DNA of 64,000 nucleotides from Chitinophagaceae bacterium (GCA_004173235.1 SEAC01000015.1:434001-498000), one strand, 5' to 3'; counted from the stretch's first letter, positions 17,665-26,615 are shown. Translations and numbers: made by a program. Notes: a model not told the origin generated them from the sequence alone.

Positions 17665-18267
17665 TCAGCTTTTTGCCGAGGCGCAGAGCGCATCGTATTC
17701 GGAAAGAAGGTATTCGATCTCACCCCAGGCAGCCGATTGCGCATGGCTGCTGATGGTTGCCTGCGTGATCTTCAGTTGTGCCGCCGTTTCGGTTTGCGTT
17801 TTCCCCGAAAGCAGTTCGTACACCACCGATGCCTGCTTGGCAGTGAGTGCGCGAAACAGGTGATCGGCATAGGCTGCCAGAATGCGCAAGGCCGTTTTAG
17901 ACGCTTCGCTCCCACTCACGATCGCTAATCGCCGGTTGTCTTCGAGGGCATCGAAGGCATGTCCGGAAAGCAGGAAGGCTTCGCCACTCGCCGTTGCGAG
18001 GCTGCGCACCGTTCCCTCGGTGCTTCCGATGCCGATGCTGCAGCGCACGTCGAAGTTAGTGCCCGCGCTGCGGGCGAGGCTCCGCGCGCGCAGTACGAGG
18101 CGCAGTGCGAACCGGGGGTCTTTTATGAGCACCTGAAACGAATCGCCGCGGAAGAATTCCAGTTTATGCCCCGTAAAAGTGGCATCGAGGCCTGCTCGAA
18201 AGCGCTTCGCTTCGCGCGCATCCATTTGCGTGGAGTTGACGATATCGGCAGTTATGATCGCGTTCAT
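17665..18267 (-). CDS. SatD-like protein with C-terminal helix-turn-helix
   Basis: A 200-residue protein. The N-terminal 130 residues (ITADIVNSTQMDAREAKRF, then FFRGDSFQVLIKDP and CSIGIGS) resemble a nucleotide-cyclase-like fold as in SatD proteins. The C-terminus (LTAKQASVVYELLSGKTQTETAAQLKITQATISSHAQSAAW) is a clear HTH. It could therefore sense a nucleotide or other ligand and bind DNA (inference). Six regularly spaced CTATA/TATAG words lie just upstream (18271-18348), suggesting autoregulation. It is the first gene of a two-gene operon with DUF3307. Confidence 0.78.
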   Translation of the reverse strand: MNAIITADIVNSTQMDAREAKRFRAGLDATFTGHKLEFFRGDSFQVLIKDPRFALRLVLRARSLARSAGTNFDVRCSIGIGSTEGTVRSLATASGEAFLLSGHAFDALEDNRRLAIVSGSEASKTALRILAAYADHLFRALTAKQASVVYELLSGKTQTETAAQLKITQATISSHAQSAAWGEIEYLLSEYDALCASAKS

Positions 18268-18270
18268 GGG

Positions 18271-18348
18271 TATAGAGTAAAAAGCCTATAAAGCACTAAT
18301 ATAGGTCATTTCGTCTATAATTTCAAATTATAGCCTTTCGAACCTATA
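18271..18348 (-). promoter_or_regulatory. Six-site alternating CTATA/TATAG operator-like array upstream of satD
   Basis: Pentamers occur at 18271 (TATAG), 18286 (CTATA), 18300 (TATAG), 18315 (CTATA), 18329 (TATAG) and 18344 (CTATA). Centres are 18273, 18288, 18302, 18317, 18331 and 18346, giving spacings of 15, 14, 15, 14 and 15 bp with strictly alternating orientation. The central pair forms a perfect 19-bp palindrome (18315-18333). The array begins 4 bp upstream of the satD start codon. Confidence 0.7.
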
Positions 18349-18405
18349 ATTGCTACCTTGGTTCTGTCTGCTTCCCTGCTCAACACGCGGCTTTACCTAC
18401 ATCAA

Positions 18406-18437
18406 AAAAGCCCCTCGCCATCGGGCGAGGGGCTTTT
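18406..18437 (-). terminator. Rho-independent terminator of the T9SS cargo gene
   Basis: A 14-bp perfect stem (18406-18419 with 18424-18437, core GCCCCTCGCC/GGCGAGGGGC) and a 4-base loop, followed by a T run on the minus strand. It lies 20 bp after the stop of the gene at 18458. Confidence 0.85.
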
Positions 18438-18457
18438 GATTTTTCAGAAACGAATTC

Positions 18458-20761
18458 TTACAGCTTGATGATGTTGCGCTGCACTACCGTGTTCTTGCGC
18501 TCGTCGACGAGCTGGAGCACGTAGTTGCCTGGGCGCAGGTCGCTGAGGTTGACCGTATTGCTGCTGTTGAAGCCGCGGATTGTTTTCAGCGGAGTGCCAT
18601 TGAGGTCGAGCACACGGAGGGTTACCGTGCCGCCTTTGTAGGTCACCGTCACCTGGCTGCGGGCCGGGTTGGGCGATACTGCTACAGCGTCAGCAACGAT
18701 TGCATCGGTTGCAGGTGCAGCTGCAGGGCGCGTGCGGCTCGTCGTTACGGAGCCACCAGTGCCTGTGGGCTGATTTCCGCAGTTGTTCACCATGTAGGCA
18801 AAGCCGGTTGGGTTGGCCGAGCAGCCATAGCTGTTGGTTACGGTAACCAGGATGTTAGCTGTGCCGGCGTTGGTGGCAGTGAAGCTGCCGATGTTGCCCG
18901 TGCCGGAAGCAGGCAGGCCGATGGACGTGTTGTTATTTGTCCACTGGTAGGTCATACCTGTATTGGAGCCGCTGCTGTTGGTGAAGTTGATCGCATTGGT
19001 AGCAGAACCTGTGCACACAGGCTGGTTGCCTACGGGTGTTACTGTGGCAGCCGGGAACACACGGATACGGAATACCATGGGGCGACCGTAGCAGGTTACG
19101 CCGTTTTTCACGATGCGGGGAACCACGCGGATGAAGGCATCAAGAGGTGCATTTGTGTTGTTCATTGCAGTGAATGCCACGATACCGCCATTGCCTGTTG
19201 CGGCGAGACCGATTGCGGGGTTGTCGTTGGTCCAGGTGAAGCTGGCGCCGGGCTCGTTGGTTGTCGAGAATGTGATACCGGGAACCGAGCTTCCTGCGCA
19301 AACAGCGACGTTGGGGGATGGCGCCATCTTCGGAGTTTCGATGATGCTCAGGGGTGTTTGCACCACTACGTTGCCGCAATTAGGCGTGTTTACCGAGTAG
19401 CTCACGTTGTAGTCGCCGCGAGTGCTGTTGGCAAGGTCTACAGCGCCCGTGTTGGGGTCGATCACCAGGCCTGCAGGTGCCGAGAATGTGCCGCCCGTGA
19501 TACCGGTGATCGTCGGGTAGAGCATGCCGGTAGTGCTGGTGCAATACGAAGCGCTTGCATAGCTGAATGCCGCAGAGGCGTTGTTGATGGTAACGTTGGC
19601 GGTGTTGATGAAGGAGCAGCCGTTTGCGTTATTGTAGATGTAGTACACCGTGTAGTTGCCCGGTGTGCTGAGCGAAGTATTGATCGTACCCGTGTTAGCG
19701 TTCAGGACCAGTCCGTTGGAGTTGGCAATGAACGTACCGCCCGAAGGTCCGCTGAAGGTTGGGTTGACCGTGCCGATGGGGCAATAAGGAGAACCGTCAT
19801 ACGACAGGGTAGCTGTGCCGGTAGGGCTCGGGTTCACAGTGATCGTGAACGTGGTGCTGTTGCCGGAGCAGCGCGCACCGTTGTTGTAGTAAGGAGTTAC
19901 CGTTACCGTAGCCGTTTGATTTACGCCCGTGCTGTTCAGTGCAGTGAACGACGGGATAACGTCGTAGCCCGACTTCATCATTCCGATCGCAGGGTTGCTG
20001 GAAGTCCAGATGTAGCGAACGCCATCCCCCGTTGTGGGGCCGGTGATCGTGAACGGAGCAGTTGTTTCGCCGCTGCAGAAGGTCATGTCCGAGATCGGGC
20101 TCACTTCCGGTACCGGGTTGATAGTAATGGCAAAACGCATCGGCTTGCTGGTGCAGCTCACACCGTTCGTTGTATAGGTTGCGTAAACGGCGATGTTGGC
20201 GCGGTTGGGTGCGTCGGTTGTATTGGTGCCCGTGAAAGAGCTGATGTCACCCGTTCCGGATGCTGGCAACCCGATCGATGGGTTGTCGTTGGTCCACATG
20301 AACGTGGCGCCAGGCTGGCCGGCGTTGAAAGAGCCAACGTTCACAGTTGTACCGGCGCAGGCGCCGATGTTGGGCATTGGAGAAACTGAGATGCGCGGCA
20401 GGATCGTTACCGAAGCGGTAGCATCAACAGCCGAACAGCCGCTGCCGGCAGGGATCGTGTAGTGCACCGTGTAGGTGCCGGAGCTGGAAGAGGACGTTTT
20501 GATGGTGCCCGTGAGCGGATGTACGATCAGCCCGGGGTCAGAGCTGAAAGTGCCACCGGGAGTACCGGTCAGCATTACCATCTCATTGCCATCATTGCTG
20601 CAAAAACTTTCCTGGCTATAGGCGATCGTGGCGGCGGGGCAGCCTTGCCCCTGCGCAGTTGTCGACGAGGCCAAACTACACGTAAAAGCCAGCAGGCCGA
20701 GGAAGCGGTTCCTTGCTGTTTTCAAAAACCGGTTAACTGCGTAACGAGTGTTCATAAACAT
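18458..20761 (-). CDS. Secreted T9SS cargo protein with PKD/Ig-like repeats
   Basis: A 767-residue surface or secreted protein (765 from the second ATG at 20755). A signal peptide ends near GLLAFTCSLASSTTAQGQG. The body alternates two repeat types: a short GGTF...P.TG.I....GTYTV module (three copies, near residues 70, 340 and 420) and a PKD-like module with the core WTNDNPAIGLPASGTG (four copies, near 155, 250, 500 and 610). The C-terminal 75 residues (VSPNPARSQVTVTYKGGTVTLRVLDLNG ... NYVLQLVDE) form a type A T9SS sorting tail. No enzymatic domain is visible, so adhesion or matrix roles are possible. An opposite-strand ORF of 343 codons is a shadow. Confidence 0.9.
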   Translation of the reverse strand: MFMNTRYAVNRFLKTARNRFLGLLAFTCSLASSTTAQGQGCPAATIAYSQESFCSNDGNEMVMLTGTPGGTFSSDPGLIVHPLTGTIKTSSSSSGTYTVHYTIPAGSGCSAVDATASVTILPRISVSPMPNIGACAGTTVNVGSFNAGQPGATFMWTNDNPSIGLPASGTGDISSFTGTNTTDAPNRANIAVYATYTTNGVSCTSKPMRFAITINPVPEVSPISDMTFCSGETTAPFTITGPTTGDGVRYIWTSSNPAIGMMKSGYDVIPSFTALNSTGVNQTATVTVTPYYNNGARCSGNSTTFTITVNPSPTGTATLSYDGSPYCPIGTVNPTFSGPSGGTFIANSNGLVLNANTGTINTSLSTPGNYTVYYIYNNANGCSFINTANVTINNASAAFSYASASYCTSTTGMLYPTITGITGGTFSAPAGLVIDPNTGAVDLANSTRGDYNVSYSVNTPNCGNVVVQTPLSIIETPKMAPSPNVAVCAGSSVPGITFSTTNEPGASFTWTNDNPAIGLAATGNGGIVAFTAMNNTNAPLDAFIRVVPRIVKNGVTCYGRPMVFRIRVFPAATVTPVGNQPVCTGSATNAINFTNSSGSNTGMTYQWTNNNTSIGLPASGTGNIGSFTATNAGTANILVTVTNSYGCSANPTGFAYMVNNCGNQPTGTGGSVTTSRTRPAAAPATDAIVADAVAVSPNPARSQVTVTYKGGTVTLRVLDLNGTPLKTIRGFNSSNTVNLSDLRPGNYVLQLVDERKNTVVQRNIIKL

Positions 20762-21161
20762 CTATTTGAGTTAAGAAATGAAGACAGGGGGAAAGGCGCC
20801 GCACACGGAAAGCCCGTCCGGCGTGAGTAGGTGCATGATAAAGTGTGTTGCATCATAGATTCAAGGGTCAGCGCCCTGTAGGGTTGGATAGCTGGTCAGT
20901 CGGTTTTGCAGGGGATTTTGGATCAGTTTGTTTCGGAATGAGCCATTGTGGATTTCCGTGTAAGCCTTTATGCAATTCGAGGACCACGTACCCCGGGACG
21001 GGCATCCACCTCTACCGTAGAACTACAGTTAAACAGGTCCATTCAGCCTGTGCCGTTATGCTGCGCTGCGCGCAGTTTTCAGTATGCACGCTACGCTTGT
21101 GGATGGCGTTCCCCAGTTTTGTTTTTGGACTTACCTTCCCGTCCAAAATCGGGGACGCACC
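20762..21161. other. 400-bp intergenic region between divergent genes
   Basis: Lies between the starts of the T9SS cargo gene (minus) and ung (plus), so it must hold both promoters. I find no convincing ORF, RNA gene, tandem array or strong terminator, and no exact TAnnTTTG box; the nearest is a weak TACCTTCC about 30 bp before ung. Confidence 0.4.
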
Positions 21162-21833
21162 ATGAACGTACAGATCGAAGAAAGCTGGAAGGCGAAGCTT
21201 GCGGAAGAATTCAAACAGTCGTATTTCAAACAGGTGGTGGAGCACCTCAAGACCGAACGCGCGCAAAGCAAAACGCTCTATCCGGCAGGCGCTCACATCT
21301 TTCATGCCTTCAGCGCTACGCCGTTCGAAAAAGTAAAGGTGGTCATACTCGGCCAGGACCCGTACCACGGCCCCAACCAGGCGCATGGCCTCAGCTTCAG
21401 CGTGCAGAAGGGCGTGCAGCCACCGCCATCGCTGGTCAACATATTTAAAGAGTTGCACGAGGACGTTGGTGCGCCGGTACCGCGACATGGCAACCTCGAG
21501 CATTGGGCACAGCAGGGCGTGCTCCTACTCAATGCATCGCTCACCGTTCGGGCGCACGAACCCATGAGCCATTCGAAGATCGGCTGGCATTATTTCACCG
21601 ACGCCGTCATCCGCACCGTTTCCGAACAGCGGCCGCACGTGGTGTTCATTCTATGGGGAAAGTTTGCGCAGCAAAAAGAAGCGCTCATCGATCCAAAAAA
21701 GCACCTCGTGATCAAGTCGGCACACCCCTCGCCCCTATCCGCCAACAACGGTTTCTTTGGCAGCCGTCCCTTTTCGAAAACCAATGAATGGCTGATGAAG
21801 CAGGGCGAGCACCCGATCGATTGGGCCGTGTAG
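21162..21833 (+). CDS. ung: Uracil-DNA glycosylase, family 1
   Basis: Removes uracil from DNA as the first step of base excision repair. The 223 residues contain all family 1 motifs: the water-activating loop [18 protein letters not shown] with catalytic Asp, LLLNASLTV, and the DNA-intercalating loop [13 protein letters not shown] with catalytic His. ATG 21162 gives the usual bacterial length; the earlier in-frame start at 21084 adds unconserved residues. A heptamer array begins immediately after its stop. Confidence 0.96.
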   Translation: MNVQIEESWKAKLAEEFKQSYFKQVVEHLKTERAQSKTLYPAGAHIFHAFSATPFEKVKVVILGQDPYHGPNQAHGLSFSVQKGVQPPPSLVNIFKELHEDVGAPVPRHGNLEHWAQQGVLLLNASLTVRAHEPMSHSKIGWHYFTDAVIRTVSEQRPHVVFILWGKFAQQKEALIDPKKHLVIKSAHPSPLSANNGFFGSRPFSKTNEWLMKQGEHPIDWAV

Positions 21834-21874
21834 GGAAAGTGGGAAGTGGGAAGTGGCAAGTGGCAAGTGGGAAC
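21834..21874 (+). repeat. Degenerate heptamer tandem array after ung
   Basis: Six period-7 words of the type GGGAAGT/GGCAAGT run without interruption from the base after the ung stop codon. It belongs to a family of short-word arrays seen in at least seven other gaps of this window. Confidence 0.85.
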
Positions 21875-21914
21875 AAGACAGATCTGATCGGCCTTGTAGA
21901 TTATCTTCGCCCTT

Positions 21915-22655
21915 ATGTCGTTCATCAAGAACATCCTCGGCCGCGTGTTTGCCGTTTGGGCCGCGCTTGTCTTCTGTGTGACGCTGCTCATCGTGCTGAT
22001 CCCTTTGTGGGCGCTCGGCCTGGTGGCGGAGCCGAGGCGCTCGCACCTGATGCAGCCCATCTTTCGCGCCTGGATGGCCGCTTTCTTCACCCTCAGCGGC
22101 ATTCGGCGCAGCTATCGCGGCCGCGAACACTTCGCAAAAGGCGAAAATTACATCGTGGTGTGCAACCACCGTTCGTATATGGACCCGCCGCTTTCTACTC
22201 CTGGAATGATCGCGGGCAACAAAACGATCGCGAAGTCGGAGATGGTGAAGATCCCCCTGTTCGGCATCATCTATCGCCGAGGCAGCGTGCTGGTGAACCG
22301 TAAGAGCGAAGAGAGCCGAAAAGCTTCGTATGTGCGGATGCGCGAGGTGCTCACAAGGCTTGGGCTCCATATGTGCATCTACCCCGAAGGCACGCGCAAC
22401 AAGACTTCGCAAAGCCTCACCCGATTCCACGAAGGCGCCTTCCGCCTGGCCACCGAAACGGGCAAGGAAGTGATCCCCGCCCTGCTCTTTCACAGCGACA
22501 AAGTGCTTCCCAACAATAAAGGCTTTTTCTTTTGGCCGCACCGCGTGGCCATGCATTTCCTTCCACCCGTATCACCCAAAGGCAAAACTTCGGAGCAGCT
22601 CCGGGATGAGGTGTTTGCCATCATGGAATCTTACTATGAGAACACGAAGGCATGA
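21915..22655 (+). CDS. plsC: 1-acyl-sn-glycerol-3-phosphate acyltransferase (PlsC-like)
   Basis: A 246-residue membrane-associated acyltransferase that makes phosphatidic acid from lysophosphatidic acid. An N-terminal membrane helix is followed by the catalytic HX4D motif NHRSYMD, then the phosphate-binding block IYPEGTRNKT and a third motif around VIPALLFHS. Length and order are typical. A -7-like TATCTTCG ends only 5 bp before ATG 21915, so the mRNA may have almost no leader. Its TGA stop abuts the dispersed element at 22656. Confidence 0.9.
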   Translation: MSFIKNILGRVFAVWAALVFCVTLLIVLIPLWALGLVAEPRRSHLMQPIFRAWMAAFFTLSGIRRSYRGREHFAKGENYIVVCNHRSYMDPPLSTPGMIAGNKTIAKSEMVKIPLFGIIYRRGSVLVNRKSEESRKASYVRMREVLTRLGLHMCIYPEGTRNKTSQSLTRFHEGAFRLATETGKEVIPALLFHSDKVLPNNKGFFFWPHRVAMHFLPPVSPKGKTSEQLRDEVFAIMESYYENTKA

Positions 22656-22803
22656 AGAGAAAGAACCCCGCAGTGGCGGGACAGGCTCCAGATTTTTATG
22701 ATTTTTAAGATTGACGCAGATTAGTTTTTGCATGCGTAAGCAAATCATAACTGATCTCAATAAATCTGCGTATCAGCCGCAGACTGATCTGCGTTCTTTC
22801 TCT
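22656..22803 (+). repeat. Dispersed intergenic element, copy A
   Basis: 148 bp with inverted ends AGAGAAAGAAC and GTTCTTTCTCT. Near the left end is a hairpin CCCGC/GCGGG followed by ACAGGCTCCAGA; near the right end is another, AT-poorer hairpin. It fills the whole space between the plsC TGA and the lptD TAG; its last two bases form part of the lptD stop codon. Copies B (41186) and C (54677, inverted) share the same plan. Confidence 0.9.
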
Positions 22804-25534
22804 AAAAGTCCGTGAAGTAACGCGTGCGGTTGATCTTCAGGTTTTGCAGCAGTCCCGACTTGGGGCTGATGCTGATGCTGAAATAGCGCTGCGTGCCCAG
22901 CGGCGACAGGCCGATCGACATCTGCCAGCAATGCAGGTCGCGGTTGATGGCGAGCGAAAGGGCCGTAAGCTTCATCGTGCTCACATCATAGAAACCGTAG
23001 GTGCTGAAATTCCATTTCGGCGTGAGGCTGAAGGAGCTGCGGAAGTTCATGCCCGCATTGACGGTCTTCTGCACTTTGTAGTCGCGGAGGTAGTTGCGCG
23101 AAATGTTCAGCGCGAAGTCGAGGCCGAGGTCGTACGGAATGTTGAAGTCGACGAACTCTGTGGGGTTGCGCCGCATATAGTCCATCAGGCGCGACTGGTC
23201 GCCGGCAAGCATCGGGTCGGCATATTGGGTCGGGTTGTTATTGTTGTTGTTGATGGGAGTCGCTGTGTTCGCTTTCGACGGATCGCGCGGCTTGCTGCGA
23301 AACTGCGTGGAAAGCGACACGCTCAAATTCGTTACACGCCCGAAGCCAAACCCGCTCTTCCAGGCATACTCGTCCGACTCCAGTCCGTTCTGGTCCACCC
23401 CATACGGATTGAGGTTGCCCTGCACATTGAGGTTGACCTTGTCGAAAAGCGTGCTCCGAAGATGCATCTCCACGTTGCCCAGCTTCTTGCGGTCGGCAAG
23501 AAAGTTGTAGCTCGACGAAAATCCTAGTCCGTCGATAAGGTGTATTTTCCTGATAGCGTTTTCCCCCGTATCCTTCCGTGAGCGAAGCTTTGCTTCCAGC
23601 ACGTTTTCGATACCGAAGCCGATGCCGCCGAACTCAGAGTTGGAGAATCCGAAGTTGACGTTCTGGCCCGCAGCCTGGTAGATGTTATAATTCGTGATCG
23701 TACCGAGCGAATCGCTCTGATAGTTGCGGTAGTAGCCGCGTGCGAGGTTGGGTGTATAGCTGAACGAAAACTGCGGGCGTATCGTGTGGCGGAGCGCCAT
23801 CAGACGCGAGCGGCGAAATTGGTAGGTACCGAAAACGCTCGTGTTCACACCGAGGCTGAAAGCAAGGCTGCTGGCAGTATAAATACCTTTTTGCGATACC
23901 GTATCGATCTGCTTCTTGGCGTCATTCCATGTAAGGAAGCGACGCGCCATCAGCCATTGTTGCTGGAAAGAAATGCCCGGCGACACCAGCACCGGACCTA
24001 GCGAGGGCAGGCTGAGCGTCAGTGGAACCGAGTGCGTCGCGCCCCAGGTCATCGTGTCTGTTACCTTTTTCAGGCTGAATGCCGAATCGTAAAAAGCAAT
24101 GCGATTGCTGAAGCTGCCATTGTACCCCACACCGAGTTTTTCGTACCACTTCGGTGTACCGATCAGGTCTTTCCGTTGGAAGGGGTAGATCGTATTCACG
24201 TTGAAGTTGGCATCAGGAAGCGTGAGGTTGATGAGGCCCGTAGCGCTGTTCTGGTTGTGGTTGGCCGACATGGTGAGCATGTACGGCTTGCCGATCCAGT
24301 TCTTGGTGTACGAGATCGACGATTGCAACTGGTTGGTGAGGTTGCGCTGCAGGTTGCCGGGCACGAGCGAGTTGTACTTAACCGAACCGGCATTCACGTT
24401 TGCCGAAAACGTCACGCCCGGTCGTGCACGCTGGTCGGTGCGGTGGCCCCACGTAATGTTGAAGGTCTTCGAAGACGAATAGTCGGGATCACCTTTGAAG
24501 TTTTGCTTTGCTGTAAGGAAACTCAGGTTGAAGTTGCCGTCATAGCGGTAGCGCTTGCGGTAGCCGGTGGTGAGATCCGCCCGCCAGCCGCCGTAAGAAT
24601 AGATGCTTCCGCGCAGCGTCGCATCCCAATAATCGTTGATGACGCGGTAATAGCCCAGTCCCTCCAGGCCAATGCCTTGGTTTTCGGTGGCAACAAATTG
24701 CGGTGCGAGAATGCCCGAGTGGCGGCCGCGGCTCATCGGGTAATAGCCGAAGGGCAGGTAGATGGGAACGGGCACGCCTTCGAACTCCGGGTGCATCGGC
24801 CCCGACACGGCTACTTTGTTATTGATGATCTTGAGTTTGTTGGCGCGGAAAGCAAAGTGCGGCTCGTCGAGGTCGCAGGTAGTGAAGCGGCCGCCCTTGA
24901 TGAATACCGTGCTTGCGTTCACCTTCTTCGACACATCTGCGTGAATGAACATTTCATTCTGCTGCGTGATGGTGTTGGTAAGAAGGCCTTTCTGCGATTT
25001 GAAATTGTACTTGATCGTGTCGCTCTGGAATTTATTCTCGCCCTCGGTCATACGCGCACGCGTGACGGTTTGGCCGAGGCTGTCCTTTTCGCCCGTTGCC
25101 ACGAGAATGTTGGTCTTCTGATCGAGCTCTACGCGCGGCGCATCAAGCACCACGTCCTTATAAGTGGTATGCGTTTTTCCATAAAGCACGATCTTCTTTT
25201 CGGGCACCATGATGACGGCACTGTCTTCGGCCTCGTAGGTCACCGGTGCATCGAGCGTGTCTTTGGAAAGCTTATAAGAAAATGTATCTGTGCGTGCCGT
25301 ACGAGCCGAGTCGCCAGGCTTCGATGTGTCGGCTGCTGCGCGAAAAATGCTGTCAGGTCGGCGCACACGGCCCGTGTCTGTCCCGGGTTTTGTTGTGTCG
25401 GCTGTTAGAATGCTGTTAAGATGATGCGTAGAAATACCGTTCGCACGCACGCCCCACGTTAAAACACAAAACAATGCAAATAGTGCCGGTACCGGGTAGC
25501 GTTTTTTTAAACTAAATTTGTGCGAACCCTTCAT
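22802..25534 (-). CDS. lptD: LPS-assembly protein LptD
   Basis: A 910-residue outer-membrane protein that inserts lipopolysaccharide into the outer leaflet. After a signal segment and a Thr/Asp-rich linker comes an OstA/LptA-like jellyroll (residues about 110-240: VLYGKTHTTYKDVVLDAPRVELDQKTN). Then PVPIYLPFGYYPMSRGRHSGILAPQF marks the start of the LptD barrel, followed by many amphipathic strands to the C-terminal YFTDF. Length is typical for Bacteroidota. It is divergent from the amidase gene and near the MCE and OstA-like genes, an envelope-biogenesis cluster. An opposite-strand ORF of 458 codons is a shadow. Confidence 0.92.
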   Translation of the reverse strand: MKGSHKFSLKKRYPVPALFALFCVLTWGVRANGISTHHLNSILTADTTKPGTDTGRVRRPDSIFRAAADTSKPGDSARTARTDTFSYKLSKDTLDAPVTYEAEDSAVIMVPEKKIVLYGKTHTTYKDVVLDAPRVELDQKTNILVATGEKDSLGQTVTRARMTEGENKFQSDTIKYNFKSQKGLLTNTITQQNEMFIHADVSKKVNASTVFIKGGRFTTCDLDEPHFAFRANKLKIINNKVAVSGPMHPEFEGVPVPIYLPFGYYPMSRGRHSGILAPQFVATENQGIGLEGLGYYRVINDYWDATLRGSIYSYGGWRADLTTGYRKRYRYDGNFNLSFLTAKQNFKGDPDYSSSKTFNITWGHRTDQRARPGVTFSANVNAGSVKYNSLVPGNLQRNLTNQLQSSISYTKNWIGKPYMLTMSANHNQNSATGLINLTLPDANFNVNTIYPFQRKDLIGTPKWYEKLGVGYNGSFSNRIAFYDSAFSLKKVTDTMTWGATHSVPLTLSLPSLGPVLVSPGISFQQQWLMARRFLTWNDAKKQIDTVSQKGIYTASSLAFSLGVNTSVFGTYQFRRSRLMALRHTIRPQFSFSYTPNLARGYYRNYQSDSLGTITNYNIYQAAGQNVNFGFSNSEFGGIGFGIENVLEAKLRSRKDTGENAIRKIHLIDGLGFSSSYNFLADRKKLGNVEMHLRSTLFDKVNLNVQGNLNPYGVDQNGLESDEYAWKSGFGFGRVTNLSVSLSTQFRSKPRDPSKANTATPINNNNNNPTQYADPMLAGDQSRLMDYMRRNPTEFVDFNIPYDLGLDFALNISRNYLRDYKVQKTVNAGMNFRSSFSLTPKWNFSTYGFYDVSTMKLTALSLAINRDLHCWQMSIGLSPLGTQRYFSISISPKSGLLQNLKINRTRYFTDF

Positions 25535-25610
25535 AGACAGACGAACAAAAGTAGCCTTTTAGGAATTAAACGACTTGTGAAGATTCCGCTAACAGTAAGT
25601 GAAAATCCAG

Positions 25611-26615
25611 ATGCTAAAGAAAACGTTGACCCTTCTCGCCTGCTTCCTCTTCGGCCTTGGCCTCCTCGCCCTTAAGAAGCCCCAGCCTGTGAAAACCGTG
25701 ATCATCGATGCCGGCCACGGCGTGATGGCGGGTGGCGGCTACAACGGCGCACGTGGCTCCTACTCTTACGAAGACGATATCTGCTATGCCATTGCAAAGA
25801 AACTCGTAGCCCAGATAAAGCGCGACCACCCGGAGATCCGCATTGTGGAAACGCGCCCAACCCGCAACATCACCGACCTGCGCGAGCGCGCCAACATAGC
25901 CAACCGCGAGAAGGGCGACCTCTTTATCTCGATCCACGTCAATGCGATGGACCCGATCCGCCACAGGGAGCAGGTAGGCACCGAAACGGAGGTTTACTAT
26001 ACCGGGAAGGGCAAGAAGCGGAAGAAGCACACCCGCAAAGTGCCCGTGTATCGCACTTATACTACGCCGCATCCCGCCAAAGGCACGCAAACCTATATAT
26101 GGGGTGTGAACAAAGCGGGCCAGAAGGAAGTGGCCGTGCGTGAGAATGCGCAGATGTATTCTGATGCTACAAATGGCGATAGCAGCAACATCGTGGATGT
26201 GGACTCGCCGGAGTTCATGGCGCGCGCTGCTGTGCAAACAAAGCAGTTCTGGGTACGTAGCGCACACCTCGCCGATTTCGTGGAAGCGGAGTTTGGCAAA
26301 GTGGGTCGCGTGAGCCAGGGCTCGTACCAGCGCCAGGTGGGCATCTGGGTGCTGCAGGCTACGGCCATGCCGAGCGTGCTGGTGGAAACCGGGTTCATCA
26401 CCAATAAAGAAGAAGAAGACTATCTGAACAGCGAAAGCGGTCAGCAGGAAGTGGCGGAGTGCATCTCGCGCGCGCTGGGCAACTATATGGAATGGGTAGA
26501 CAAGAATGGCAACCGCAAGGGCACCACGAGCATCCTGGGCACTACGGGTGCGTCTGCCGCAGCCTTCCTCGAGCAGATCGAAAAGCAGGAGCAGGCGGCG
26601 CGCCACGGGCGTTGA
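25611..26615 (+). CDS. N-acetylmuramoyl-L-alanine amidase
   Basis: A 334-residue zinc amidase (Amidase_3) that cuts the bond between muramic acid and stem peptide. An N-terminal signal helix (LLACFLFGLGLLAL) is followed by the zinc motifs: His in VIIDAGHG, Glu in YSYEDDI, His in FISIHVNAM, and the catalytic Glu in SVLVETGFITN. A Lys-rich insertion (GKGKKRKKHTRKV) interrupts the domain. ATG 25611 is chosen; GTG 25599 would add four residues. Divergent from lptD and followed by the MCE gene. Confidence 0.92.
   Translation: MLKKTLTLLACFLFGLGLLALKKPQPVKTVIIDAGHGVMAGGGYNGARGSYSYEDDICYAIAKKLVAQIKRDHPEIRIVETRPTRNITDLRERANIANREKGDLFISIHVNAMDPIRHREQVGTETEVYYTGKGKKRKKHTRKVPVYRTYTTPHPAKGTQTYIWGVNKAGQKEVAVRENAQMYSDATNGDSSNIVDVDSPEFMARAAVQTKQFWVRSAHLADFVEAEFGKVGRVSQGSYQRQVGIWVLQATAMPSVLVETGFITNKEEEDYLNSESGQQEVAECISRALGNYMEWVDKNGNRKGTTSILGTTGASAAAFLEQIEKQEQAARHGR

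Noticed and set aside
19358..20389. A 343-codon open frame opposite the T9SS cargo gene
   Set aside because: Its sequence repeats because the cargo protein repeats are read backwards; composition (Arg, Val, Ala, Cys) is not protein-like.
24032..25408. A 458-codon open frame on the plus strand opposite lptD
   Set aside because: It mirrors the codon structure of lptD, has arginine- and valine-rich low-information sequence and matches no fold. It is a GC-rich shadow.
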